Positions 11,531 through 22,200 of a DNA stretch of 64,000 nt are shown here, piece after piece. Each line of letters begins with the position of its first letter. Position 1 is the first letter of the stretch. Origin of the DNA: Epiperipatus broadwayi (Eukaryota > Onychophora > Udeonychophora > Euonychophora > Peripatidae); contig JAQFVV010000021.1 in assembly GCA_028023455.1 (NCBI GenBank), positions 8,396,853-8,460,852 of the forward strand. Reading direction: 5' to 3'. The position numbers were made by a program, and so were the translations under genes. Under the pieces are notes generated by a model. The model worked only from the letters and a program-made list of their open reading frames with translations. It was not told the origin of the DNA and did no database searches.

Positions 11531-12018
11531 TATAAATAATAAAATAGAAGTTGTAAGTTTATAATTATTTGTTAAAAATTTGAATGGAGTTTAATTATTT
11601 ATTTCATATGATAGCGTTTAATGATAAAAATATATTTATTATTAATTAAAGTTTAAAATATATATTTCAACCAGAGTATGATAATCTCCAGGATAAATAT
11701 GGTTAGTCATAATCGTTAAGACAGAATGATGTCATAATTATTTGGGCAATATGCTTGTATTTTCACATTATATTATATAATTTGATATTAATAAAAGCTG
11801 AACAAAAATAATAGAGAAATATAAGAAGTTGTGATCTGAGCCACATGATGAGTGATTATTCAGCTTGAAATATATCTTGGAGACCATTTTCATTTTTTCA
11901 AATTACTATTCATATAATTAGAGCACATTGGTAAAAAGAAAATATAAGTATATATATATATATGTCAATAATGTTAATTCTAATATTTTCATGGATAAAT
12001 GATTTTCAGGATATTTTA
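11531..12018. other. Unannotated AT-rich sequence
   Basis: No gene or repeat recognised apart from a short AT run near 11950. Confidence 0.4.
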
Positions 12019-12020
12019 TA

Positions 12021-12184
12021 TAGTAAAATAGCTAAATAGCTGATGTTTCAGTACAATATCAAGTACCTTCCTCAGAGCATCCTCTTTCTCAAATCGCACA
12101 CATTCCTATGATTTGAGAAAGAGGATGATCTGAGGAAGGTACTTGATATTGTACTGAAACATCAGTTATTTAGCTATTTTACTA
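12021..12184. mobile_element. 164-bp hairpin element
   Basis: Two arms of about 74 bp (12021-12094 and 12110-12184), complementary over nearly their whole length, are separated by a loop of about 15 bp. Each arm contains a CTGAGGA then GTACTGAAAC arrangement (plus strand 12130-12160; minus strand 12045-12075). No ORF. It is too regular to be chance; likely a MITE or foldback element, with no clear target duplication found. Confidence 0.85.
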
Positions 12185-12375
12185 CATGCAATATCCCAAA
12201 AATAATAATAATATGAAATCATATGTCAATAATTGTATATATGGCCTAAACTATAAAATAATAGAACAATAATAATTCAGTTCATTTGTCTAAGTAAAAA
12301 CAACTTATAGTCAGTTACAGATTGCCAATATCAAAAAGAATTCATTATATTTTGCATAATATGAAAAGCAATAAG

Positions 12376-12377
<2 letters not shown>

Positions 12378-12410
<33 letters not shown>
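12378..12410. repeat. (AT)n microsatellite
   Basis: Uninterrupted TA dinucleotide run of about 16 units; a shorter one lies at 12442-12456. Confidence 0.95.
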
Positions 12411-12411
<1 letters not shown>

Positions 12412-12629
12412 TATTAATTATTGTATTGTTTTGAATAATTATATATATATATATAAAAACAAAAGTAAATGGAAAAAGTAAAGTTAGTGTTGAAAAATTG
12501 ATAAAAATATTACTTTCATTTAGAAGATGTGTGGTAGAAAAAAACATTTCCAAAAATTGGATTAACATACTAGGATTATAATTGTTTTTGAAAGATATAG
12601 AAAAAAAGTTAAGAAACTATATGTGATAT

Positions 12630-13455
12630 ATGTTAGACTATTTTCATCACCTATCATTAGATGTCAAATGTCTAGAAAATTGTAAACTTTATTTAAACTT
12701 TTTTAAGTACAAACAACTGTTAGTAATAACACGCAAAGACAACACGCATTAGGAGATTACACAATGTTTTGAGCGATATTGTTCTCCACTCCTCTTCAGG
12801 TATTGATGGCCAATGTTAGTGGAGGAGTCAAAATTTCATCTTTAGATTCTTGATGCTCAGTTGGTTAGAGCATTACCTTAAAATTTAATATTTAAAAATT
12901 TAAAAGTTGCAAGGAAATCAAGTCATACTTCATGTGATTAATTTAATAAGTGTGTACTGCAAGTGTTATATAATGAGTATGAATAACTCTTAACAAGCTT
13001 TTCTAAATATTCCTATCACCAGACTGGTTTCTAGCTGTTGGCTTTTGTCAGTAAGATGCTAGAATATTCAGACATTAGATGTAATGTCTGAATATCCTAG
13101 CTCCTCACTGACGAAAGCCAACAATTAGAAACTGGTCTTGGGATAGGGATATTTAGAAAAACTTGTTTTGATACTCATTATATAAAATCTGAAGTTGTAA
13201 GTTAGATCCTTATGCTAGAATTGCCACTGGTCAGGCCAGTAACACTTGAAGGAAAGTGAAGAATAATACCATTTAGAACATTATAATAATAAACCATATT
13301 GATCTGTGTATGTTATTACTAACAGTTGTTTGTATTTGAAAAAAAAATCAATAATGTTTACAATTTTCTAGTCATTCAACATTTAATCATCGATGATAAA
13401 AATAGGCCAACATATTATCACATCTAAAATATCATCATCATAAACCTTAAGAAAA
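12630..13455. mobile_element. Foldback family C with nested hairpin
   Basis: The left arm starts at TTAGACTATTTTCATCACC, continues through CAACTGTTAGTAATAACAC and CTCCACTCCTCTTCAGG, and reaches a tRNA-like D-arm segment, GCTCAGTTGGTTAGAGCATT, at about 12850. The right arm (from about 13195) carries the T-arm side (GTTAGATCC, CACTGGTCAGGCCAGTAACA) and returns through ACAGTTGTTTGTATTTG to the mirrored end at 13.45 kb. A hairpin element (12966-13192) is inserted into the tRNA-like part and separates its two halves. Confidence 0.75.
12966..13192. mobile_element. Nested hairpin element (family B-related)
   Basis: The arms mirror from TATAATGAGTAT (12968) to ATACTCATTATA (13190). Near the centre, AGACATTA and TAATGTCT flank a short GATG loop. 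The inner arms CTGGTTTCTAGCTGTTGG and CCAACAATTAGAAACTGG correspond to the core of family B. CTGACGA...GAAAC lies at 13108-13132. Confidence 0.8.
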
Positions 13456-13529
13456 CATTAAAAAACTATAGTCTTATTAACTTGTTAGTCATTCTCTGTA
13501 TAATTTTATATGAAAAATTACAAGCAGGT

Positions 13530-13735
13530 CAAGCGTTGGTGGCCGAGTGATTAGCACAGCTGCCTTACAAGTGATTGTACCAGGTTCGCTTCCCAGCGGA
13601 TGCTTTGACACATGATTTAAAAAAAATTACATGCAAAGATGTGCATTTCTTAGCTAAGAAAACAGACAGAATTTAGAATAGAATGTTGTACCATAGATAA
13701 TGATAATAATAATGATGATGACTGATTAGTTTGCA
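13530..13735 (+). mobile_element. tRNA-derived SINE D
   Basis: Head region with Pol III promoter motifs: A-box-like TGGCCGAGTGA at 13540-13550 and B-box-like GGTTCGCTTCC at 13583-13593, with normal tRNA spacing. The intervening TTAGCACAGCTGCCTTACAAG resembles tRNA-Ser/Leu D and anticodon arms, but no acceptor stem pairs, so it is not a functional tRNA gene. A non-tRNA body follows, ending in a GATAATGATAATAATAATGA simple repeat like the 3' end of LINE alpha. Other copies: 36.3 kb and 4.93 kb, both minus. A shared 3' tail with LINE alpha would mean that LINE mobilises it (inference). Confidence 0.8.
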
Positions 13736-14009
13736 AATAGTTTGTTGCTTTGAGAGTTTACATAAATATTCACATGAAATCTGTGAATTAAAAGAGACAA
13801 AAATTGAGCTGCAATTCATGGTATTTAATCATAAACTGCTAAGTACCAATATCTCTTATTGACAAATAAAATTGTCATCTGTGTATTAAAAATGTATCTG
13901 TTGTGGAGTTATGTTTGTATATTTTCTTAGTAGTGTGAGATGTAGAGGATCACATGTAGATCATATTGCATGTGATTTAGTTTTCAGCACATATATTATG
14001 GGTGATATA

Positions 14010-14899
14010 CACCTGGGTCTCGTTTTATGCGGTAGATAGGTTCCTCAGAAAATGCTCACAAAAGAAATCACACAAAAATAGACTTAACTTACCTTGAAAA
14101 ATGGGGATAGGGATTGTAATTTTCAGAAATCGCATAAAAGCAAAGCAAGAAGGAAAAATTACTTTAAAATTCGCATTAAAAAAATAAGGAAATAAAGTAT
14201 CACTAATAAAAAATTTCAAATATTTGAAAAAAAAAAAATTCAAGACAAACTTTTTTACTTTTTTTATTAACTACAGTATTTAATTTTACATTTTTTCATA
14301 CATATTTTAATCATTAACGGTTATTTGTCTGACAATATGCATTGAAATGTTAAGAAATCAGATTTGTCATGTGACATACAACTAGCGCCACTTTCAGTCT
14401 TGAGCTGTGTTAATAGTTTTTGTTTCTATATTAAAAAAATGAGATGGTAATCAAAACAAAAAGATTAGAGATTATCATTAAAAAGATTATTTTCAGTTTA
14501 TAAAATCTTCGTTATTATTTATTTTAAAAATCTAAAAAGTTATTTATTTCTGTTATAATTAACAAAATACGTTTTAAATGTTTAAAATTTTTGAATATTT
14601 ATTGTGATATTTTTATATGTAAATATAAATCTGTTATTATTATTTAGTCATTAGTATAAATAGGTTATTTACATGGAACCTAATATTTTAAATACAGCTT
14701 CAGGCCATATTCACATTAGCTGCTAATGTAACATTATATTTTTGAAAAAAAAATATTTCAAGTCAAAATAAGTTATTAATAATTTAAATTTCTTGATATC
14801 TAATAATTATAGTGAAATATGAAAGATATTAAGAAGAAACATGAATTGCATAACTTCAAAATTGCATTAAAATAATCCACATAAAACGAGACCCAGGTG
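14010..14899. mobile_element. TA-flanked non-autonomous DNA element, copy 1 (890 bp)
   Basis: Begins CACCTGGGTCTCGTTTTATG and ends with its inverse, flanked on both sides by TA (14008-14009 and 14900-14901). The terminal inverted repeat continues loosely (GCGGTAGATAGGTTCCTCAG against AATTGCATAACTTC regions). TA duplication with a C-rich start and GTTTTAT-type end is the pattern of Tc1/mariner/pogo elements; the GTCTCGTTTTA end resembles pogo/Tigger-type MITEs. No transposase: internal ORFs are short and unrelated. Copy 2 lies at 42.2 kb with well-conserved ends and a different centre. Confidence 0.88.
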
Positions 14900-14901
14900 T
14901 A

Positions 14902-15900
14902 GTGATTCATATGAATAAATTTGCATATCAAGGTATTAAATTTTAATCATTAAGTTAATGTTATTTTTCTTTGTAAAATATTTGCAGTGTTAATGCTTTT
15001 CATCATTTGTTTTTGAAAAATGTCATAAAATGGTCCTTCAAAAATAAACTTGCTAAATAATACTAATATCATTGACATATTCATGTATTTGTATTGTGTT
15101 TGTTATAGTTCTGAAGAAGATGGCTAGGGCAATTGAAACCATCAATAGTGGGTTATAAAAAGTATTGTAAAAGTAATAAAGAATGTAAATGATATTAATA
15201 TTATATGGATTTGGCAATGCAATAAGAAAGATAAAGTAAAATATTAGGTAAACATGTCTTAAATAATGGTTATGTGCTATACAGCAGGAAAAAATGTTGT
15301 GCATAAGATGTAAGATGATATTACTAACTGGTTACAGCTCACTGGTAAAGAAGATGCAAAGTATGTAAACTAGGGATCTAAAACTTTATCTAAGGCACAA
15401 ATTACTTGGGATAATTAAAAACCAGAAAATGCAAGGATAGCAATTGGATAGTATTTACAGGTGGAAAAACATGCTACTGCTGTAAAGGAAAACATACATG
15501 GCAGAAATACCATAACCAATTTGCTCCAACACATTAAGAAGTTGTGCCAAAGTGTCTAACTATTTGTAAATAATATCATAAACTAACAATTATTGTAATT
15601 TCTTTTATGATCTATGGAAGTGTTAGTTCATTCTCATTAATAAAATTATATATAACTTTAAACCTAGTTATTTTATTGAATGCTATCATATGTGATACTG
15701 GCTTGCAGTAACTGTATATTTTTTATATGCATAGAATTTGAAGGTTAAGCTCTAAAGCCTAGTAGTTATATTACTGATCTAACCCTACAGCAGATATCAT
15801 GGATTATCTGCCAGTGATAAATGAAATAAGTTGAAAGTATATCTATGATGCAATGGCTATAAAAGTTTATTGGAAAGGCTTTATTATTGCATATAAACAC
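14902..15900. other. Unannotated AT-rich sequence with one hammerhead-like motif
   Basis: No gene supported. The motif CTGAAGAAG...GAAAC at 15111-15139 is shared with several hairpin elements. The denser stretch 15331-15555 has no readable frame. Confidence 0.4.
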
Positions 15901-15904
15901 AGAG

Positions 15905-16585
15905 TACCCTGCATAGATTAGCACAGCTGATAGACTATCTGACATGGGATCAAGAGCCCCCAGGGTTGATTCTGGTGCTCACAGGTCTGGCACTCAAGCT
16001 TCATATGAACTCCTGTGTAATAAAGCCATATGTCATTTGCCCTTCACCAATTGTCACAATTGATAGAACACCTGATATGTGATAGAGATGTTCCAGGTTT
16101 GATTCTGATGCTCACAAGTCTGGTGCTGAAGCTTTTTGTGATCTCCTGAGCAATAAATCCATATGTCATTTGCCCTGCTCAGTTTAGTACAGTTGAAAGA
16201 GCATCTGACTTAAGATTAGCAAGTTCTAGGATTGGTGCTAGTGTTTTCAGGTCTGGTACTCAAGTTTTTTTTATAAACTCTTGAGTAATAAATATGTATG
16301 TTGTTTGTCCTGTGCACAGTTGCAATAATTGATAGAACAGCTGAATTGGGATCAGGAGGTCCCAGGATCGATTCTGGTGCTCACAGATCTGGTGCTCAAG
16401 CTTCTTATTAACTCATGAGCAACAAATCTATATGTATGTCATTTTCGCTGTACAGTTTGGCACAGTTTATAGAGCATCTGACTTGGGGTCAGGAGATCCT
16501 TGGATCGATTCTGATGTTTGCAGTTTTGGTGCTCGAATTTTTGATGAACTCCAGAGCAATAAATTCATTAGCATTTTTTGCATAG
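15905..16585 (+). repeat. Five-copy tandem array of a tRNA-like SINE unit (~135 bp)
   Basis: Five direct repeats start at about 15910, 16044, 16172, 16311 and 16450. Each runs: CAGTTTGGCACAGTTGATAG (D arm), AGCATCTGACTTGGGATCAG (anticodon-arm-like), B-box-like AGGTTTGATTC or GGATCGATTC, then CTGGTGCTCA, a GAACTCCTGAGCAATAAA segment and TGTCATTTGCCC. The unit therefore has a tRNA-related head and a short body ending in AATAAA, arranged head to tail. The ORF at 16432-16614 is a chance reading through it. Related units occur at 10.5, 38.4 (minus) and 50.4 kb. Confidence 0.85.
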
Positions 16586-18372
16586 TGTACCTTTATGAAT
16601 ATTTGAGAAAATAATTATGAATTTATAATTCAATAAGTAAAATAGTATAATGGTGTTGCTGTATTAAATACATTAACACATCTGCGATTAGTTTGTCAAA
16701 CTATAAGTTGAAATTTGACCATTATCTGTTGTGTTTGTGTTAATTTTTGAAAATGGTGAACTAGCCAAGTATTTACTAGCTAAAGGAATAACAAGTTTTG
16801 CTTTTGTTATTTTCAACTTTTTTATATATCCGTCTCAGCTAAATCAGTTCCCACTCTTTCATTAAATATTCATTTCCCAATAGTCTTCATTTACCAGGTG
16901 ATATACAGGTAACAAACATTAGGATCTTTATATCCACCTTAACAGCTCTTTTATTTTTTATCATACAATTTACTTTCAAGTTAATTTTTGGTTGATTTTT
17001 ATGTACTTTTGACACCTTACTGCAGAGCAAATTCATTTTTTTGGCTTTATTACTCATCAAACTCCATATATCATACAGTATTTTATATATATAAATAGTT
17101 CCTAAAGCTAATCTGGGATAATGATGTAATTAGTTTCCAACCAAAAAAAAAAAAAACGTACTTTTAAAAAAAGTTATTTCTAATATTTAAATTAAATATT
17201 ACTGTTTCAGTCTTTCATTATAATTTAAGTCACAAGTAAATATTTTAAGGAGTGAAAAGTATGATGTTAGATATGATTGTATAAAAAATAAAATATTGGA
17301 TAAACATTAAATTAGTTAATTTGATATAGTTAGTTAAAGCAATAGTGGGTGGTGGTGATGTACTGGAGTTTTTGCAAAATATCTCAACAACACAATAAAT
17401 AATCACTCTTCTACAACATATTAAAAGTGTATAATAATCAACCTTTATCCTGGGAGAGTGTTGAATTGCGTAAATATGGGATTGATGATTCACTTGCTTG
17501 ATATCTCTAACTTATATGATCAATGAAAAGTGTGAGAAATTCATGCATATTAAGGCAGAAGGTCTGACTGTTGGAGAGTTGCAATTAAATGAAAATGAAA
17601 TTTTCTAAAATTTAGTACTTTCTATTGATAAAATAATTGACTAATTTTGGCATGGTATTGGGCTCCAATCTCAGGTATTTGTTCTAGAAACAACAAACAC
17701 TCCATCCATATACCATAATTATTCTAATTTAACTACCAACATGATATTTAATATGATGATAATGCATCAAGATGTAACATCCACAGATGATAAATTAAAT
17801 ATATATGTGTGTGAGTGAGTGCGTGTGTTTGTGTTTATATATAAAGATTATAAAAAAAAAAAGCATCACGTTTATTTGATTCCAAACTGTGACTGTCATT
17901 CAATTTACAGAAATTGTTACTATGACTTTTATCAGTAAAGTTACTAATAGATGTATTGTTTTACCTTTAACATATTCTTAAGAATTTATAAGGCGAAAAC
18001 AACATTGAAAAATGGCCTTGCCAAAATTATTATATGTAAATTTTATATATTATACAACTATGTGATCAATTGGGGACTAATTCTATACAATTTTGATGGA
18101 GCCATTTGTCAACATTACAATCTTCCTACACAGTCTTTTATAAACCTTGTCAATTTTTTTTTTTTATAATTTTTTCGATAAATATTTTTTTTATTTAGCT
18201 TTTCAAACACTACAATTTTGGTAATGCTAATTTCTCAACTATTTTTTTTTTCCATTTAAATCTGAATCTCAAACGTCTAATCTTTACATTATTTTTTTCT
18301 ATGAGACCAGGACACTGATCCATATAAAATTATGCACTCCAACTCATGCTTTTATTAAAAGACTATTTATAA
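16586..18372. other. Unannotated AT-rich sequence
   Basis: No gene supported. Contains a GT-rich microsatellite at about 17806-17838. The ORFs at 17245-17493 and 17951-18169 have no recognisable motif and biased A/T composition. Confidence 0.4.
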
Positions 18373-18728
18373 TTCTTTCTTTAGAATGGAGGTGTCCAAT
18401 CTGCAACCCCAGGACACATGTGGCCTAGGATGGCTATAAATGTGACCTAACACAAAATCATTAACCTGCAATGTCATTTTATTACATTCTTTCTTTAGAA
18501 TGGGGATGTCCAATCTGCAAAGCCCAGTACGCTTATGGCCCAGGATGACTATAAATGTGATTTAACACAAAATCATTAACCTATGGTGACAATTTATTAC
18601 CTTCTTTCTTTAGAATAGGGATATCAAATCTGCAACCCCACTACACTTATGGCCCAGGATGGTTATAAATGTGGCCTATCCCAAAATCATTAACCTGCAA
18701 TGACATCATTAACCTACAATAATATTTT
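18373..18728. repeat. ~113-bp tandem triplication of a hAT 5' end
   Basis: Units begin with TTCTTTCTTTAGAAT at about 18373, 18487 and 18602. Each contains TGTCCAATCTGCAA, GGATGGCTATAAATGTG-like and AAAATCATTAACCT segments. The repeated unit includes the flank and target-duplication bases upstream of the element, so the triplication postdates insertion. Confidence 0.88.
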
Positions 18729-18942
18729 ATTACATATATATATATACACATTTTCTATATTAATGTTCACAAACATGTGAAGTTCTTGACAATTTTAACT
18801 CTTTAAATGGGCCACTGCATAACTTTGGGGTGTTGGACAATATAAAAATTGTGCACAGATCTTTTTCTGATTATCTGCATTTGATATGGTTTGTGTGTCT
18901 AAAGAGTGGCCCAGGCAGCAATGCCAAAAGTGGACATCTCTG
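18387..18942. mobile_element. Non-autonomous hAT element 2 (556 bp)
   Basis: The start TGGAGGTGTCCA is the imperfect inverse of the end TGGACATCTCTG. The flanks CTTTAGAA (18379-18386) and CTTTGGAA (18943-18950) make an 8-bp duplication matching at 7 of 8 positions. TGTCCAAnCTGCnnCCC followed by GGCCCAGGATGGCTATAAATG, and GGCCCAGGCAGCAATGCCAA at the right, fit the known hAT class with gGGTGTCCAA ends. The first ~113 bp are present three times. No transposase. Confidence 0.85.
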
Positions 18943-18950
18943 CTTTGGAA

Positions 18951-19984
18951 ATATCAAAAACCAAAACAGAAAAAAAGGTAACATATTAATGATTTGTTAA
19001 AAGAGCAGAAACATAAATGATAGATAAGTTTACAAATTAATAAATAGATGGATTGATTAATAAACAATATATTTTAATTTTTTTTTCTTCATATTAAATC
19101 CTTTTGTACATCATTAAATAAGGTTGAAATGTTTAAGTTTTTTAAAGAATATTCTGTCGGTTTTATTGACAGGTGTTAAGGGGTTAAGAACTGATGTTGG
19201 GTTATCATAAAGTTTAAAAGATCATAAGCAATCACAATGTTAAAGTATTAAATGATGAAATTGCATCAAGCTGTTAAAAGGTTAAGATCTGATGATTCAA
19301 GCTGTTAAAAGATTAAAGCTTGTAATACTTGAAGCTGTTAAAAACTGTAAAGATTGGCAAATTAAAGAACATAATATATTTAAGGGTTCATTTTAAGCTT
19401 TCATGTGTCTAACTGTTAGATAAAACCATGTTACTCACACCTAACAAAATTAAATGATTTATGTCAGTAACTTATATATCACAGAGCTTTTATAAGTCAT
19501 ATTTTTGTTCCTTTTTATATATACACAGTTTATTTTATTTTAAAGTAAAAATGGTAAAGTAAAATAATAGTTAAAGAAGTATAGGTTAAAGAGATAAAAG
19601 CAGCTTTTAAATAACCCACTCTGAGCACACTTTTCTCTAACACTCTTTTACACAGAAATGATGAAAAAAGCATTTCTCACCAAACTTCTCCATTTACTGT
19701 TGTTGACAAATTGAATAGTTTTTTTTTTTTTTGCTTTATTTTACTTTTTAAATAAGAATAGCTAATATTTTTTAATATGGCTGACCTTTTGCCTGAAAAC
19801 AAAGCTCTAGGTCAAATTATAATTCAAAAAAGATTTTCATTTAAGGATGATCGATATTTAAATACAAGTATAATTTATGTACTTGGAGTTTAGACTTAAT
19901 TATAGAGAATTTGAACACAGACTTTCAAGCAAAACATTTTCAAAAACTGGTTTAACACTTTAGGATTATTATTGGTTCGGAAAC
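18951..19984. other. Unannotated sequence with short local repeats
   Basis: A loose GAAGCTGTTAAAAG-type repeat occurs around 19265-19345. A family A arm trace (GAATTTGAACACAGACTTTCAA) lies at 19908-19930. No gene recognised. Confidence 0.4.
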
Positions 19985-20360
19985 TATATGTAATATGATA
20001 TTATGTTGTACTATTTCATCATTTATTATTAAATGTTGAATGTCTAGAAAATTTTAAACTTTAATTAAACTTTTTCAAATACAGACAGTACACAAAGACA
20101 ACACAGGTTACTAGATTACACACCATTTAAAGTGGTATTCTTCTCCCTTTTTCTTCAGGTGTTACTGACCTAACCATGCTTGTATATAGGAATGTAATTT
20201 ACACCTGAAAAAGAGCAGAGAATAATACCACTGGAAACACTGTGAAGCATCACTAACAGTTGTTTGTATTTGGAAAAAAAAATAAAGTTTATATTTATCT
20301 AGACATTAGACATGTAATGATAGGTGATGGAAATGGTTTTTGCAATATGTCATAGAATTC
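19985..20360. mobile_element. Foldback family C, shortened copy
   Basis: The left arm TACTATTTCATCATTTATTA, the TTCTTCAGGTGTTACTGACC stretch and the mirrored right arm (AGAATAATACCACTGGAAAC, ACAGTTGTTTGTATTTGG, GATGGAAATGG) are present. The tRNA-like centre is mostly deleted, leaving a short TATAGGAATGTAATTTACACC junction. Confidence 0.75.
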
Positions 20361-21140
20361 TGCCTGAAAACAAAGTTTTGATTATAATCCAAAAAAGATA
20401 TTCAATGTTTAAATAACCTGGATTTCAACCTATGTCATGAGATAGTAAGTACATGTGGTTCAATCAATCCCTTATTTTTTCAAAATGCAGATGTTAAAAA
20501 TAAGCATTTATATATCCTTCACGATACTGCTGAAAAACATTTAAGCTTTAAAACTGTGGTTTAAAAACAGCATTCTTCCTATACTCCAAATATAAGAAGG
20601 AAAATTCTATTAACTCAAAAATAGTTATGATACATTAGTATTAACAGAGCTACCAACAAAGTCTTCCAAGCCAGGCAGATTTCTGCAGAAAATCCAAACA
20701 AGGTGCATTTATAATAATTTATGCATAGAGTCAATCGTCAATCCCTAATATTAGTTAATGAAAAATGGTGAAGTTATAACAAATGTAAAATCCATTTGCA
20801 CAAAATCATCCACTTTCTGTTTCTTTCACAATGTTGAAGCACAAATTTACAAACAAACAAATTATATGAACATGTTTCTATTCTCCATACTAACTTGAAT
20901 TTTCATGTTACTGAATTTTTATTCTCAGCTCTAGACCAGTTTGTGGTGTTTGCTTTTGTCAATCTTGATTTGAGATAAAAGTTGGAACCAGTGTGATCAT
21001 TTATTTCTTGAAATTCAAAAAACCCAAAAGTTTTTAAGACATTTTTGTATAATGATTTTTATAAATCTAATATAAGATCAAAACTCCATTTTTTAATAAT
21101 CTTAATTTTATTCTTAATATAGACATTACTATTGATGATA
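20361..21140. other. Unannotated AT-rich sequence
   Basis: No gene or repeat family recognised. Confidence 0.4.
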
Positions 21141-21200
21141 CACTGAATAGTCGGATGACTCACTAAATAGTCAGATGACTCACTGAATAGTCAGATGGCT
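21141..21200. repeat. 20-bp tandem repeat, 3 copies
   Basis: Three exact-length units of CACTGAATAGTCAGATGACT with single substitutions. Confidence 0.95.
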
Positions 21201-21384
21201 ATTACTTACTATAATAAATTAAAAGGATTGTGATGTATTGATAAAATAAAACATTATAATAGTCAAGTATAAGGCAAAATATTATTATAGATATTATTTT
21301 TCACTTAATGATTCATTAAAATCCATGTATATGTATATAACAATAAAAATGTGGGCCATGAAAGAATGGTCCTGGTTTAATAAT

Positions 21385-22200
21385 GCTGTGAATTGTGACA
21401 CCATTTGTAACAGAATAAAACACAATGCTAAGCTCTTATTTAATAGACCACACATTTGAATGGCATTTGTAACAGAATAAAATGTACACCCTAAAGATGA
21501 ATGCCATTTGTGATGAATGAAATATGAGGATAGTATAAATTTTGTTATCATCTAATTATTGATCACCATTTATAACAGAATAAAACATGAACCAAGAAAG
21601 AATAACATTAATTTGATAATGCTCTGAATTGTAGTATCATTTATGACATAATGAAAATAATAAATTAAGCCAAGGTCAATATCAAACAATGAATAACAAT
21701 CTAATACTTAATTCAACCCTTTGTCACATCAAGTGTTTGGATACCATTTATAATGAAATAAGACAATGATAATGATTTTTGCTATAACCCCATAGATTTG
21801 AACAACATTTGTAATGGATTGGAAATAAGTAAAATCATTACTTCAAGTTATCCTAAAAATATGAGCATTACTTGCAACAGATTAAGGATAAAGCAGTAAA
21901 TACTAAATATTATTATGTATAAATAACAATCCATTAGTAATAGAATGAAAATAATGAGAAAGAATAAGACAGATAAACCTTAATATTTCTCTTGAATCAA
22001 CTCTGTTTATAACAATACAAACTTATACTAGAAGTTAAACGTTATTTGTATTTAAACAAAATAATTTATGAATGGATAAAAATAATTTTAATATGCCCTA
22101 CAAATTTAAAAGCCATTTATAAAAAAATGATAATTATAAAGATAACAAACACAAACTTTAATATACCCTGCAAACTTAAACCACCAATGATATCTAAAGT
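21385..22200. repeat. Degenerate tandem array, ~60-70-bp unit
   Basis: The motif CATTTGTAACAGAATAAAA or decayed versions recurs at about 21404, 21464, 21506, 21567, 21639, 21744, 21806, 21863, 21930, 22005, 22043 and 22112. Most spacings are 55-75 bp with a few gaps. Similarity between units decays along the array. The ORF at 21294-21551 (minus) is a by-product of this. Confidence 0.65.

Noticed and set aside
13531-13605. Candidate functional tRNA gene
   Set aside because: A and B boxes are present, but the acceptor stem does not pair and the same head is attached to other decayed copies, so it is a SINE.
16432-16614. 60-codon ORF reading through the last two tRNA-like units
   Set aside because: It lies entirely within a tandem non-coding SINE array; other units are not open in the same frame.
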